A stretch of 64,000 nucleotides of DNA from RBG-16-34-14 sp963798865 (GCA_963798865.1 CAWCVZ010000014.1:1-64000), one strand, 5' to 3'. Counted from the first letter of the stretch, positions 19,306-29,082 are shown. Program-made: numbers and translations. Notes: generated from the letters alone by a model not told the origin.

Positions 19306-21397
19306 ATGGCAAGATTAAGTTTAGAGAAGGTAAGAAATATTGGGATTATGGCTCACATTGATGCCGGAAAAACCACTACGACCGAAAGAATACTTTTTTA
19401 TACAGGCAGAATTCACGTTTAGGTGAAGTTCATGAAGGTGCTGCTACAATGGATTGGATGGAGCAGGAAAAGGAACGTGGTATTACTATCACCAGTGCGG
19501 CTACAACATGTTTATGGAGAGACCACCAGATTAATATTATTGATACTCCCGGTCACGTTGACTTTACAGTTGAAGTAGAAAGATCATTAAGAGTATTGGA
19601 TGGAGCAGTTGCATTATTTTGTGCGGTTGGCGGTGTTGAACCCCAGTCTGAAACAGTATGGAGACAGGCTGATAAATACAGTGTTCCAAGAATTGCATTT
19701 GTAAATAAAATGGATAGAACCGGTGCAGATTTTTATAATGCAGTTCAGATGATGAAAGACAGACTTAGTGCAAATGCAGTTCCAATTACCTTGCCTATAG
19801 GCGAAGGAGATTTGTTCACAGGAATTATTGACCTGATAAAATTTAGAGCTAGAATGTATCATGAAGAAACTTTAGGTGCTACATACGATGAAATCGAAAT
19901 TCCTCATGATCTTATAGAGTTAGCTAATAAATATAGAACGGAAATGCTCGAAGCTGTTTCCGATGTTAATGATACCCTTCTCGAAAAATATCTTGAAGGA
20001 AAAGAAATTAGCGAAAAGGAAATTATTGCTGTATTAAGAAGAGCTACAATTGATTTAAAAATCATTCCGGTTATTTGCGGTTCATCATTTAAGAATAAAG
20101 GAGTGCAGAAACTTCTCGATTCAGTAATTGATTTTTTACCTAGTCCGCTTGATTATAAAGATGTTGAAGTTCATCATATTGGAATTGATGATAAAATAAA
20201 AAGAAAAATTGATGACAAAGAAAAGTTTACTGCTCTTGCATTTAAAATAATGAATGATCCTTATGTTGGTAAACTTACTTTCTTCAGAGTTTATTCAGGG
20301 ACTTTGAAATCAGGCTCATACATTTATAATGCTGTAAGCGAGAAGAAGGAAAGAATCGGAAGATTGCTTCAAATGCACGCAAATCATAGGGAAGAAATTG
20401 AAGAAGTTAAAGCAGGTGATATTGCTGCTGCTGTTGGACTTAAGCATACAAAAACCGGAGATACTTTGTGTTCGGAAGATGATCCGGTTTTAATGGAAAA
20501 AATTATTTTTCCTGAACCGGTTATACAAATTGCAATTGAACCTAAAACTAAAGCAGATCAGGATAAACTTTCTGAATCCTTAAACAGGTTATCTGATGAA
20601 GATCCGACTTTTAAAATAAATGTTGATGAAGAAACCGGACAGACTCTCATAAGCGGCATGGGTGAACTTCATCTTGAAATAATTGTTGACAGAATGAAAA
20701 GAGAATTTAAAGTTGAAGCAAATGTTGGAAAACCTCAGGTGGCTTATAGAGAAACAATAACACAAACTGTGAGCGCTGAAGGTAAGTTTATTAAACAGTC
20801 AGGTGGACGAGGAAAATATGGACACGTCTGGATTGAATTAGAGCCTAATGAGACTGGTAAAGGATATGAATTTGAAAATGGAATAGTTGGTGGAGTAGTT
20901 CCCAAAGAATATATTGCTCCTGTTTCGGCTGGAATTCAGGAAGCTATGAGAAATGGTGTAGTTGCAGGATTTCCTGTTGTAGATATTAAAGTAAAACTTT
21001 TTGATGGTTCATATCACGATGTTGATTCAGATGAGATATCATTTAAAATTGCTGGCTCAATAGCTTTTAAAGAAGGTGCAAGAAAGGCCAAACCGATACT
21101 TCTGAACCGATTATGGATGTTGAAGTTGTTACACCGGAGGAATATATGGGTGATGTAATGGGCGATTTAAATTCACGCCGAGGTAAAATTGAAGGATTCT
21201 CAGCGCGTAAAGATGCACAGGTTATTAAAGCCCGTGTACCTTTGGCGGAAATGTTCGGATATGCAACTATCCTTAGGTCAATGACACAGGGAAGGGCAAT
21301 TTATACAATGCAGTTTGCAGTTTATCAAGAAGTTCCAAAATCAATTGCCGATGAAATTGCAGAAAAATCATTAGGTAAAAAAACAATATCAGTTTAA
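19306..21397 (+). CDS. fusA: Elongation factor G, two single-base frameshifts in this sequence
   Basis: The translocation GTPase, about 697 residues once repaired. It starts MARLSLEKVRNIGIMAHIDA at 19306 with P-loop AHIDAGKTT. Frame is lost at 19416/19417, where one C is missing (Ile-His-Arg-Leu expected, stop read instead). It is regained as DWMEQEKERGITITSAATT, with DTPGHVDF and NKMDRTGAD. A second missing base near 21103 breaks PILLEPIMDVEVVTPEEY. The domain IV/V tail is complete to 21397. Since fusA is essential and all domains are conserved, the indels are most likely sequencing errors. Confidence 0.95.
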
Positions 21398-21439
21398 CAA
21401 AGAAACAATTTTAAGGAAATAAATTTAAAGGAGAATTAG

Positions 21440-22647
21440 ATGGCAAAAGAAAAATTTGACAGGAGTAAACCTCACGTTAACATAGGAACAATAGGTCACG
21501 TGGATCACGGAAAAACTACTTTAACAGCTGCCATCACAATGGCTCTTAATAAAAAGGGTCTGTCTGAAGTAAGAACATTTGATAGCATTGATAATGCCCC
21601 CGAAGAAAGAGAAAGAGGTATTACAATTGCAACAGCTCACGTTGAGTATTCAACTGAGAAAAGACATTATGCTCACGTTGACTGCCCTGGTCACGCCGAT
21701 TATGTTAAGAACATGATCACTGGCGCAGCTCAGATGGATGGAGCTATTCTTGTTGTGGCTGCCACTGATGGTCCAATGCCTCAGACAAGAGAGCATATTC
21801 TTCTTGCACGTCAGGTTGGCGTTCCAAAAATTGTAGTTTTTATGAATAAAGTGGATATGGTTGATGATCCAGAACTATTAGATCTTGTTGAAGAAGAGTT
21901 AAGAGATCTTTTAACGTCATATGAATTTCCAGGTAAAGAAATACCGATTATCAGAGGCTCAGCATTAAAAGCTCTTGAAGCTGCTTCATCTGCTGATGTA
22001 CCTGTTGATGACCCTCGCCTAAATTGTATATGGGAATTGATGGATGCCGTTGACAGCTATATTCCTATTCCCAAAAGAGATGTTGATAAACCTTTTATTA
22101 TGCCGGTTGAAGATGTTTTCTCAATTACCGGAAGAGGAACTGTTGCTACAGGTAGAGTTGAGAGAGGCAGGTTAAAATTCAGGAAGAGTTGGAATTAATC
22201 GGTCTTGGAGTTCATAAGAAAACGGTTGTTACCGGTATTGAAATGTTTCGTAAAGAATTAGATTCAGCAATCGCCGGTGATAATGCAGGCATTCTTTTAA
22301 GAGGTGTGGATAAAAATGAAATTGAAAGAGGAATGGTTCTCGCAAAACCAGGATCTATCACACCTCATAAAAAATTTATGGGTGAAGTTTATATCCTTTC
22401 CAAAGAAGAAGGTGGAAGACATACTCCTTTCTTTAACGGGTACAGACCCCAGTATTATTTCAGAACAACAGATGTTACCGGTGTAGCAACACTTCCTTCC
22501 GGAACCGAGATGGTTATGCCGGGTGATAGAGTGATGTTAAATATTGAATTAATTTCTGAGATAGCGATGGAAGATGGTTTACGTTTTGCTATCCGTGAAG
22601 GCGGCAGAACTGTTGGAGCTGGAGTAGTTACAAAGATTATTGAATAG
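21440..22647 (+). CDS. tuf: Elongation factor Tu, one frameshift in this sequence
   Basis: EF-Tu, about 402 residues after repair. P-loop GHVDHGKTT, switch II DCPGHADYVKNMITGAAQMD and the NKVDMVDD guanine motif are present. The frame breaks at the A-run 22174-22177: one more A restores RLKIQEELELIGLGVHKK. The C-terminal domains run in the second frame to IREGGRTVGAGVVTKIIE. A GGAG site precedes the ATG. Loss of one base in a homopolymer of an essential gene indicates read error. It closes the str operon and is followed by a hairpin. Confidence 0.95.
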
Positions 22648-22660
22648 ATATAATTAAAAA

Positions 22661-22691
22661 ACAGCAAAGGGAGATTTAACTCCCTTTCTGT
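22661..22691 (+). terminator. Hairpin between tuf and the S10 operon
   Basis: AAAGGGAG (22666-22673) pairs with CTCCCTTT (22680-22687) around a 6-base loop, and ACAG/CTGT extends the stem across one bulged C. No long T-run follows, so it may be a weak terminator, attenuator or processing site separating str from S10 rather than a full stop. Confidence 0.5.
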
Positions 22692-22715
22692 GTCTTAATA
22701 TTAAGGAGTTATAAA

Positions 22716-23024
22716 TTGCCCGGTCAGAAGATAAGAATAAAGTTAAAATCTTACGATCATATACTTATTGATAAATCTGCTGAAAAGATTATTAAAACTG
22801 TAAGAAGCACGGGAGCAGTTGTATCTGGTCCTATTCCATTACCAACCAGGCGCACTGTCTATACGGTTTTAAGGTCTCCGCATGTCGATAAGAAATCAAG
22901 AGAGCAGTTTGAGACCAGGGCTCATAAAAGAATAATAGATATACATAACTCAAATAATAAAACAGTTGATTCATTAAGTAAGCTGGATATTCCGGCTGGT
23001 GTTGATATAGAAATTAAGCTTTAA
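22716..23024 (+). CDS. rpsJ: 30S ribosomal protein S10
   Basis: A 102-residue S10, first gene of the S10 operon. TTG start with AAGGAG upstream gives MPGQKIRIKLKSYDHILID. The conserved loop GPIPLPTRRTVYTVLRSPHV is intact. It binds 16S rRNA in the 30S head and also serves as NusE in antitermination complexes. Confidence 0.98.
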   Translation: MPGQKIRIKLKSYDHILIDKSAEKIIKTVRSTGAVVSGPIPLPTRRTVYTVLRSPHVDKKSREQFETRAHKRIIDIHNSNNKTVDSLSKLDIPAGVDIEIKL

Positions 23025-23035
23025 AAGGAAAAAAA

Positions 23036-23659
23036 ATGTCCGGTTTAATCGGAAGAAAAATAGGTATGTCAAATGTTTTTAACAGTACGGGAGATCTTAT
23101 TCCGGTCACTGTTATACAGGCTGGACCTTGTAAGGTTGTAAATGTCCGTACAAAAGATAAAGATGGATATGAAGCTCTTCAGCTTGGTTTTGGTGAGAAA
23201 AAAGAAAAAAAAGTTTCCAAACCTGTTTCAGGACAATTTAAAAAAAATAATTTAACTCCCAGCCTCATACTAAAAGAATTTAAATTTCCTTCTCCAATTG
23301 AATTTAAAATTGGTGACGAAGTTAAAGTTGATCTCTTCAAAGAGGGGGAGAATATAAAAGTTAGAGGTCTTAGCAAAGGCAAAGGGTTCCAGGGAGTTAT
23401 GAGGAGACATAATTTTGGTGGAGTTGGTGGAACAACTCATGGACAAAGCGATAGACTTAGAGCCCCTGGATCCATAGGTGCAAGTTCATATCCATCCAGA
23501 GTGTTTAAAGGACAAAGGATGGCTGGAAGAACAGGTTATGAAAATGTAACAATTTCCAATTTAAAGGTTGTTAAAATTATTAATGAAGAAAATTTAATTT
23601 TAATAAAAGGTGCTGTTCCAGGAGCAATTAATTCAATAGTCGAATTGTTGAAGAAGTAA
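23036..23659 (+). CDS. rplC: 50S ribosomal protein L3
   Basis: A 207-residue L3, which contacts the peptidyl-transferase region. It begins MSGLIGRKIGMSNVF. The long internal loop is visible as KGKGFQGVMRRHNFGGVGGT with THGQSDRLRAPGSIGASSYP, containing the Gln that is methylated in many bacteria. It lies 11 bases after rpsJ and two before rplD. Confidence 0.98.
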   Translation: MSGLIGRKIGMSNVFNSTGDLIPVTVIQAGPCKVVNVRTKDKDGYEALQLGFGEKKEKKVSKPVSGQFKKNNLTPSLILKEFKFPSPIEFKIGDEVKVDLFKEGENIKVRGLSKGKGFQGVMRRHNFGGVGGTTHGQSDRLRAPGSIGASSYPSRVFKGQRMAGRTGYENVTISNLKVVKIINEENLILIKGAVPGAINSIVELLKK

Positions 23660-23660
23660 A

Positions 23661-24308
23661 ATGAAATTAGATATTTATAATATAGATGGTAAAGCAAGCG
23701 GTAAAAAAATAGATTTACCGAAAGATATCTTTGGAATAGAACCAAACGATCATGCAATTTACCTCTCAGTAAAATCTTTTCTTGCCAACCAAAGACAGGG
23801 AACTCATAAATCTAAAGAAAGAGGTGAGGTAAGAGGAGGTGGCAAAAAGCCATGGAAACAAAAAGGAAGAGGCGGTGCAAGGGCGGGTACAAGCCGTTCT
23901 CCATTATGGTCTGGAGGCGGAAGAATTTTTGGTCCCCGTCCGAGGGATTATAGAATGGATTTGCCTAAAAAAGTTAAGAGACTTGCTCGCAGATCTGCTT
24001 TCAGCTATAAATTAAAAGATGAACAATTAATGATTGTGGATGATTTTAATTTTGAAAAGCCAAAGACTAAAGAATTTGTTGAGATGTTGAAAGCTTTAAA
24101 TATATCAGGAAAAAAGATTCTTCTTTTAACAAATGGAAAAGTTGAAAATGTTTATAAGTCGGGAAGGAATATTTCCAAGGTAAAAATCCTTGAAGCCGAT
24201 AAAGCATCAGCGTACGATATTCTAAACAACCAGATTTTAATTATGCAGAAAAGTGCAATTGATACAATTTCTAAATCGTTTGGTAATAAAGCTGCGGTGG
24301 AGGATTAA
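23661..24308 (+). CDS. rplD: 50S ribosomal protein L4
   Basis: A 215-residue L4. The tunnel-lining loop is recognisable as GGGKKPWKQKGRGGARAGTS with RSPLWSGGGRIFGPRPRDY. In enterobacteria L4 autoregulates the S10 operon; I see no obvious leader copy of that control site here. The stop at 24308 is followed after one base by the rplW ATG. Confidence 0.97.
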   Translation: MKLDIYNIDGKASGKKIDLPKDIFGIEPNDHAIYLSVKSFLANQRQGTHKSKERGEVRGGGKKPWKQKGRGGARAGTSRSPLWSGGGRIFGPRPRDYRMDLPKKVKRLARRSAFSYKLKDEQLMIVDDFNFEKPKTKEFVEMLKALNISGKKILLLTNGKVENVYKSGRNISKVKILEADKASAYDILNNQILIMQKSAIDTISKSFGNKAAVED

Positions 24309-24309
24309 T

Positions 24310-24606
24310 ATGCATAACATTTTGGTAAGACCCTTAATAACCGAAAAGATGACTAATATTACCGCTGCACAGCCAGCTAAATTTGGATTTATTGTAAACC
24401 CAAGTGCAAATAAAATTGAAATAGCAAAAGCAATTGAGAGCAGGTTTAATGTTCATGTTATTGATGTTAAAACAATTAAACATCAGGGCAAAACTAAAAC
24501 TCAATTCAGGAAAAGTGGAAGATTCGAAGGAAGAACTTCAAAATATAAAAAAGCTATTGTTACTCTTAAAGAAGGCGAAACAATAGAATTATTTGAACAA
24601 GTATAG
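24310..24606 (+). CDS. rplW: 50S ribosomal protein L23
   Basis: A 98-residue L23 starting at the ATG 24310 (MHNILVRPLITEKMTNI); the open frame extends further upstream into rplD, but family alignment and GGAGGA just upstream decide this start. The C-terminus KYKKAIVTLKEGETIELFE is typical. L23 sits at the exit tunnel and docks trigger factor and SRP. Confidence 0.96.
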   Translation: MHNILVRPLITEKMTNITAAQPAKFGFIVNPSANKIEIAKAIESRFNVHVIDVKTIKHQGKTKTQFRKSGRFEGRTSKYKKAIVTLKEGETIELFEQV

Positions 24607-24615
24607 TATTTAATA

Positions 24616-25443
24616 ATGGCAATCAGAAAATTAAAACCGGTAACCCCAGGAACAAGATTCAGGTCTAATTCTTCATTTGATGAGATTACCAAAACCAAAC
24701 CTGAGAAATCTTTAACCGTTGCTTTAAGAAAAAGTGGTGGCAGGAATAATCTTGGTAAATTGACCGCCCGGCATATTGGTGGTGGGCATAAAAAAAGATA
24801 TCGTATTATCGATTTTAAAAGAGATAAATATAATGTCCCTGCTAAAGTCCATTCAATTGAATATGATCCTAACAGAACTTCAAGAATAGCATTGCTGTTT
24901 TATGCCGATGGAGAAAAAAGATATATACTTGCGCCGGAAGGATTAAAAGTTGGCGATAAAGTAATGTCTGGCAGCGGAAGTGAAATCAATGTCGGCAACT
25001 CTCTTCCTTTAAATGAAATGCCTCTTGGTAGTTTCGTTCATAATGTTGAATTAAAACCTGGCAAAGGCGGACAACTTGGAAGAACTGCTGGTGCCTCGTT
25101 ACAGCTTATGGCTAAGGAGGGTTCTTATGCTCAGCTGAAATTACCTTCCGGAGAAGTGAGAATGATTAGATTGAATTGTAATGCAACTTATGGTGCAGTT
25201 GGAAATGCAGAACAGGAAAATATAAGTCTTGGTAAAGCTGGGAGAACAAGGTGGTTGGGTAAAAGACCGCACGTTCGTGGTGTTGCAATGAATCCTGTTG
25301 ACCATCCCATGGGTGGCGGTGAAGGTAAAACTTCCGGCGGAGGACATCCTGTTTCACCATGGGGACAAAAAGCTAAAGGGCTTAAAACCAGGAAACATAA
25401 AAAAGCATCGAATAAGTTTATTATTAAACGTCGTAAAAAGTAA
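24616..25443 (+). CDS. rplB: 50S ribosomal protein L2
   Basis: A 275-residue L2, required for subunit joining and peptidyl transfer. It starts MAIRKLKPVTPGTRFRS. Landmarks are NNLGKLTARHIGGGHKKRYR, the GSFVHNVELKPGKGGQLGR segment, and the C-terminal NPVDHPMGGGEGKTSGGGHP, which carries the conserved functional His. Ten bases follow to rpsS. Confidence 0.98.
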   Translation: MAIRKLKPVTPGTRFRSNSSFDEITKTKPEKSLTVALRKSGGRNNLGKLTARHIGGGHKKRYRIIDFKRDKYNVPAKVHSIEYDPNRTSRIALLFYADGEKRYILAPEGLKVGDKVMSGSGSEINVGNSLPLNEMPLGSFVHNVELKPGKGGQLGRTAGASLQLMAKEGSYAQLKLPSGEVRMIRLNCNATYGAVGNAEQENISLGKAGRTRWLGKRPHVRGVAMNPVDHPMGGGEGKTSGGGHPVSPWGQKAKGLKTRKHKKASNKFIIKRRKK

Positions 25444-25453
25444 ATAGGAATAT

Positions 25454-25750
25454 ATGCCGCGTTCAGTTAAAAAAGGACCTTTTGTTGATTTTAAGTTAGT
25501 GCAGAAAATTGCAAAACTTAATGAGACCAATCAGAAAAAAATAATTAAAACATGGTCTCGGGCTTCTACTATTATTCCGGATTTTGTTGGTCATACAATT
25601 GCAGTACACAATGGAAATAAAATGATTCCCGTTTACATAACTGAAAATATGGTTGGACATAAACTCGGTGAGTTTGCACCAACAAGAATTTTCCGTGCAC
25701 ACCCGGGTACTAAAGCTGAAAAAGCTTCAACGGTTAAAGGAACAGCATAA
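25454..25750 (+). CDS. rpsS: 30S ribosomal protein S19
   Basis: A 98-residue S19 beginning MPRSVKKGPFVDFKLVQKI, with the conserved WSRASTIIPDFVGHTIAVHN and GHKLGEFAPTRIFRAH. It pairs with S13 in the 30S head near the A site. The stop abuts the rplV start directly. Confidence 0.98.
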   Translation: MPRSVKKGPFVDFKLVQKIAKLNETNQKKIIKTWSRASTIIPDFVGHTIAVHNGNKMIPVYITENMVGHKLGEFAPTRIFRAHPGTKAEKASTVKGTA

Positions 25751-26095
25751 ATGGAAGCAATTGCAAAACATAGATTTTTAGGTTCATCACCAAGAAAAAT
25801 GAGATTGGTGATTGATTTGATTAGAGGAATGTCTGTCGATAGAGCTTTGGAAGTCCTTCATTTTTCCCCAAAGCATGCTTCAAAAGATGCTGAGAAAGTT
25901 TTAAGGTCTGCTGTGTCTAACCTGATGAACAGGGATGAAGCAACGAGAATGGAACCTGGTGATATTTTTGTTAAAGAAGCATTTGTTAACCAGGGACCTA
26001 CTTTAAAAAGAATTTCACCGGCACCAATGGGTCGTGCATACAGAATCAGAAAAAGATCTTGTCATATAACAATTGTGGTTTCAACAAAAGCGTAG
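25751..26095 (+). CDS. rplV: 50S ribosomal protein L22
   Basis: A 114-residue L22. It starts MEAIAKHRFLGSSPRKMRLV and carries the beta-hairpin that reaches the exit tunnel (TLKRISPAPMGRAYRIRKRS). Its stop codon overlaps the AGGAGG ribosome site of rpsC, so the two are tightly coupled. Confidence 0.97.
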   Translation: MEAIAKHRFLGSSPRKMRLVIDLIRGMSVDRALEVLHFSPKHASKDAEKVLRSAVSNLMNRDEATRMEPGDIFVKEAFVNQGPTLKRISPAPMGRAYRIRKRSCHITIVVSTKA

Positions 26096-26103
26096 GAGGT
26101 TTA

Positions 26104-26745
26104 TTGGGACAGAAAACAAACCCTATTGGGTTAAGAGTTGGTATCATCAGAGGATGGGATTCTAACTGGTATGAAAATAAAAGTTATGCCGGTAAACTAA
26201 AGGAAGATTACAAACTTAGAGCCTATATAAGAAACAGATTAAAAAAAGCAGGTATTTCCAGAATTGTTATTGACAGAACTTCAAAGAATATTATTCTTAC
26301 AATTCATACTTCGAGACCCGGAGTTGTGATTGGAAAAAGTGGTAAAGAAATTACTCAGCTTGAGCAGGAGTTAAAAGAAATTACTGATAAAGATGTTAAA
26401 GTTCAGATAAATGAAATTAAAAGACCGGAACTTGATGCGTATCTTGTTGCAGAAAATATTGCAAGTCAGCTTGAAGGAAGAGTTTCTTTCAGAAGAGCGA
26501 TGAAAATGGCAATTACTGCTGCAATGAGAATGGGTGCTGAAGGTATCAGAATTATGTGTGCAGGCAGGTTAGGCGGTGCTGAGATGGCAAGAACAGAACA
26601 ATATAAAGAAGGAAGAATTCCACTACATACATTACGTGCCGATATTGATTACGCCCCCGGTAGAGCCGAAACAATCTATGGCTCAATTGGAATAAAAGTT
26701 TGGATTTGCCGCGGAGAAATTCTCGGTAAAAGAGTATCAGAATAA
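26104..26745 (+). CDS. rpsC: 30S ribosomal protein S3
   Basis: A 213-residue S3. The true start is TTG at 26104 (LGQKTNPIGLRVGIIRGWD follows), five bases after AGGAGG; the frame extends upstream into rplV but only by read-through. The KH domain motif RPGVVIGKSGKEITQLEQEL and the C-terminal GRLGGAEMARTEQYKEGRIP are intact. S3 forms part of the mRNA entry channel. Confidence 0.96.
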   Translation: MGQKTNPIGLRVGIIRGWDSNWYENKSYAGKLKEDYKLRAYIRNRLKKAGISRIVIDRTSKNIILTIHTSRPGVVIGKSGKEITQLEQELKEITDKDVKVQINEIKRPELDAYLVAENIASQLEGRVSFRRAMKMAITAAMRMGAEGIRIMCAGRLGGAEMARTEQYKEGRIPLHTLRADIDYAPGRAETIYGSIGIKVWICRGEILGKRVSE

Positions 26746-26767
26746 ATTTTAGAAAGGCGAACTTAAA

Positions 26768-27184
26768 ATGTTAATGCCCAAAAGGGTAAAGTACAGAAAA
26801 GCCCAGCGCGGAAGAAGAGCAGGAAAAGCTTACAGGGGTAGTTCTGTTGCTTTTGGAGATTATGGTTTAAAAGCTCTTGAACCGGCCTGGATTACGAGCA
26901 GGCAGATTGAAGCATGCAGAGTTGCTTTAACAAGAAAAATGAAAAGAGATGGTAAAGTTTTTATAAGGATTTTTCCTGACAAACCTGTTTCTAAAAAACC
27001 TCTTGAAACAAGAATGGGAAAAGGGAAGGGAGCTCCCGAGTTCTGGGTTGTTGTTATTAAGCCGGGAAGAATAATGTTTGAGGTTTCAGGAGTTTCAAAA
27101 GAACTTGCTTATGATGCCTTAGGTACTTGTTCTTATAAACTTCCTATTAAAACTAAAGTTGTCTCCAGACCTGATATTGCTTAA
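26768..27184 (+). CDS. rplP: 50S ribosomal protein L16
   Basis: A 138-residue L16 starting MLMPKRVKYRKAQRGRRAGK. The conserved ITSRQIEACRVALTRKMKRD and the MGKGKGAPEFWVVVIKPGRI loop, which approaches the peptidyl-transferase centre, are present. Ribosome site AAAGGCGA precedes it. Confidence 0.97.
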   Translation: MLMPKRVKYRKAQRGRRAGKAYRGSSVAFGDYGLKALEPAWITSRQIEACRVALTRKMKRDGKVFIRIFPDKPVSKKPLETRMGKGKGAPEFWVVVIKPGRIMFEVSGVSKELAYDALGTCSYKLPIKTKVVSRPDIA

Positions 27185-27197
27185 AAGGAATTGTTAA

Positions 27198-27413
27198 ATG
27201 AAAATTCATGAAATAAGAGAAATGAAAGATGATGAGCTGGTTAAAAGAATTGACGAAGAAGAAAAAAACCTCGTCGATCTCAGGTTTTCTCATCAGCTTA
27301 AGCAATTAACAAATACTGCTAAATTAAAAATTGCTAAAAAAGATATTGCAAAAATGAGAACTATTCTGAAAGAAAGAGAATTGAAAAAAGTTAAAGCGGA
27401 AACTAAAGGCTGA
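27198..27413 (+). CDS. rpmC: 50S ribosomal protein L29
   Basis: A 71-residue L29: two antiparallel helices beginning MKIHEIREMKDDELVKRIDE and containing LVDLRFSHQLKQLTNTAKLK, the family signature. It sits at the exit tunnel beside L23. The stop is followed after two bases by rpsQ. Confidence 0.95.
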   Translation: MKIHEIREMKDDELVKRIDEEEKNLVDLRFSHQLKQLTNTAKLKIAKKDIAKMRTILKERELKKVKAETKG

Positions 27414-27415
27414 TA

Positions 27416-27673
27416 ATGGAAGAACGAAATTTACGTAAAACAAGAATCGGGATTGTAACCAGCAACAAAATGGATAAAACAATTACTGTTGCTATTGAAA
27501 GAAGAGTTCCGCATCCGATCTATAAAAAATATTTTAAGAAAACAACTAAACTTATGGCGCATGATGAAAAGAAAGAATGCGGCATAGGTGACAAAGTAAA
27601 AATCATTGAAACCCGTCCTCTCAGTGCAAAAAAGAGATGGCGCTTAGTTGAAATTGTTGAGAAAGCCAAGTAG
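27416..27673 (+). CDS. rpsQ: 30S ribosomal protein S17
   Basis: An 85-residue S17 with the OB-fold signature GIVTSNKMDKTITVAIERRV and HPIYKKYFKKTTKLMAHDE, ending IIETRPLSAKKRWRLVEIVE. It is an early 16S rRNA binder. Order rpmC-rpsQ-rplN is the standard one. Confidence 0.97.
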   Translation: MEERNLRKTRIGIVTSNKMDKTITVAIERRVPHPIYKKYFKKTTKLMAHDEKKECGIGDKVKIIETRPLSAKKRWRLVEIVEKAK

Positions 27674-27688
27674 AAAGGTAACTATAGA

Positions 27689-28057
27689 ATGATCCAGGAA
27701 GAAACAAATCTTGTTGTTGCCGATAATTCAGGAGCTAAAAGAGTTCGCTGTATAAGAGTGCTTGGCGGCAGTGATAGAAAATATGCAAGTATTGGAGATA
27801 CAATTGTTGTATCCGTTAAAGCTGCTCTACCAAATGGTACAGTAAAAAAAGGTGAAGTTTCAAGAGCTGTAATTGTAAGAACAAAAAAAGAAATAAGAAG
27901 AAAAGATGGTTCTTATATTAGATTTGATGAGAATGCTGCTGTTCTAATTAACCAGCAGAATGAACCAAGAGGTACACGTATTTTTGGTCCGGTTGCAAGG
28001 GAATTAAGGGACAAGCAGTTTATGAAAATTGTTTCACTAGCACCTGAAGTTTTATAA
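27689..28057 (+). CDS. rplN: 50S ribosomal protein L14
   Basis: A 122-residue L14, starting MIQEETNLVVADNSGAKRVR and ending FMKIVSLAPEVL. GRRNAF-type elements appear as VIVRTKKEIRRKDGSYIRFD, and NEPRGTRIFGPVARELRD is intact. L14 forms an intersubunit bridge and is the docking site of RsfS. Confidence 0.98.
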   Translation: MIQEETNLVVADNSGAKRVRCIRVLGGSDRKYASIGDTIVVSVKAALPNGTVKKGEVSRAVIVRTKKEIRRKDGSYIRFDENAAVLINQQNEPRGTRIFGPVARELRDKQFMKIVSLAPEVL

Positions 28058-28065
28058 GGCTTAAT

Positions 28066-28389
28066 ATGAAGATTAGAAAAAATGATAATGTAGTTGTAAT
28101 AACCGGGAATGACAGAGGAAAATCCGGTAAAATACTTAAAGTTTTTCCATCTATTTCCAAAGTTATAATAGAGGGAATTAATTTGAGAAAAAGACATACT
28201 AAACCGAGTCAGAAGCAGCCGCAGGGTGGCATAATTGAAAAAGAATCCCCAATTCATGTTTCTAATGTTATGCTTATAGACCCAAAAACAAACGAGGCTA
28301 CAAGGCTCGGAGCTAAAATTATCCTTGATGAAAAAACAGGAAAGAAGAAAAGCCAGCGTGTCAGCAAGGCTAGCGGAGAAATGGTCTAA
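28066..28389 (+). CDS. rplX: 50S ribosomal protein L24
   Basis: A 107-residue L24 with the KOW motif at the N-terminus (KNDNVVVITGNDRGKSGKIL) followed by EGINLRKRHTKPSQKQPQGG. It starts assembly of the 50S subunit. Nine bases separate it from rplN. Confidence 0.97.
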   Translation: MKIRKNDNVVVITGNDRGKSGKILKVFPSISKVIIEGINLRKRHTKPSQKQPQGGIIEKESPIHVSNVMLIDPKTNEATRLGAKIILDEKTGKKKSQRVSKASGEMV

Positions 28390-28410
28390 ACTAAAATTTA
28401 TTGATGAGTA

Positions 28411-29070
28411 ATGGCAGATAAAAAAATAAAAAAAGAAGATAGTCAGAAGAAGAAACCCGGGAAAAAAGAGGGTGGAGATTCTTCTTCCAAACAGGGAAAA
28501 GAAATTCGTGTACCTGTTCGTCTTCACAAGTTATATAAGCAGGATATTGCACCTGAGCTGTTAAAAAAATTCAGCTATAAAAGTATTATGCAGGTTCCCA
28601 AAATTCATAAAATTGTTGTGAATATGGGTGTTGGTGCTGCAGTTGCAGATCCTAAAATTCTTGAAGAAGCTGTAAGAGATCTCGAAGCAGTTACTGGACA
28701 AAAACCCAGTATCAGGAAAGCAAAGAAAGCAGTTTCTAATTTCAAGCTCCGCGAAGGTGTTAATATAGGTGCTATGGTTACTTTAAGAAAAGAAAGAATG
28801 TATGAGTTTCTTGACAGACTTGTGAATATAGCTTTACCAAGAGTTAGAGATTTCAGAGGTCTCTCAGATAAATCTTTTGATGGAAGAGGAAATTATACTT
28901 TAGGTGTGAAGGAGCAAATTATTTTTCCGGAAATAAATGTTGATAAAATTACCAAAGTGTTGGGAATGGATATTACTATCGTAACCACAGCTAAATCAGA
29001 TAATGAAGCTTACGAGCTGCTCCAGGCATTCGGTATTCCTTTCAGAAGAAAAGAAATGAAAACAGCTTAA
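28411..29070 (+). CDS. rplE: 50S ribosomal protein L5 with lysine-rich N-terminal extension
   Basis: A 219-residue L5, against about 180 in most bacteria. The first 37 or so residues form a Lys/Ser/Gly-rich low-complexity leader (MADKKIKKEDSQKKKPGKKE and on). The normal fold then begins at RLHKLYKQDIAPELLKKFSY, with KIVVNMGVGAAVADPKILEE, TGQKPSIRKAKKAVSNFKLR and VDKITKVLGMDITIVTTAKS. L5 binds 5S rRNA and contacts P-site tRNA. The extension is in frame, has no internal alternative start with a good ribosome site, and looks real. Confidence 0.95.
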   Translation: MADKKIKKEDSQKKKPGKKEGGDSSSKQGKEIRVPVRLHKLYKQDIAPELLKKFSYKSIMQVPKIHKIVVNMGVGAAVADPKILEEAVRDLEAVTGQKPSIRKAKKAVSNFKLREGVNIGAMVTLRKERMYEFLDRLVNIALPRVRDFRGLSDKSFDGRGNYTLGVKEQIIFPEINVDKITKVLGMDITIVTTAKSDNEAYELLQAFGIPFRRKEMKTA

Positions 29071-29082
29071 ATAGAGGATTAA

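Noticed and set aside
19449..21158. A separate shorter GTPase gene in place of fusA
   Set aside because: Adjacent out-of-frame segments on both sides complete a normal EF-G when one base is restored at each break.
27913..28527. 204-residue antisense frame over rplN, rplX and rplE
   Set aside because: It lies wholly opposite conserved ribosomal genes and its Phe/Ser-rich composition is what antisense of Lys/Glu-rich coding gives.
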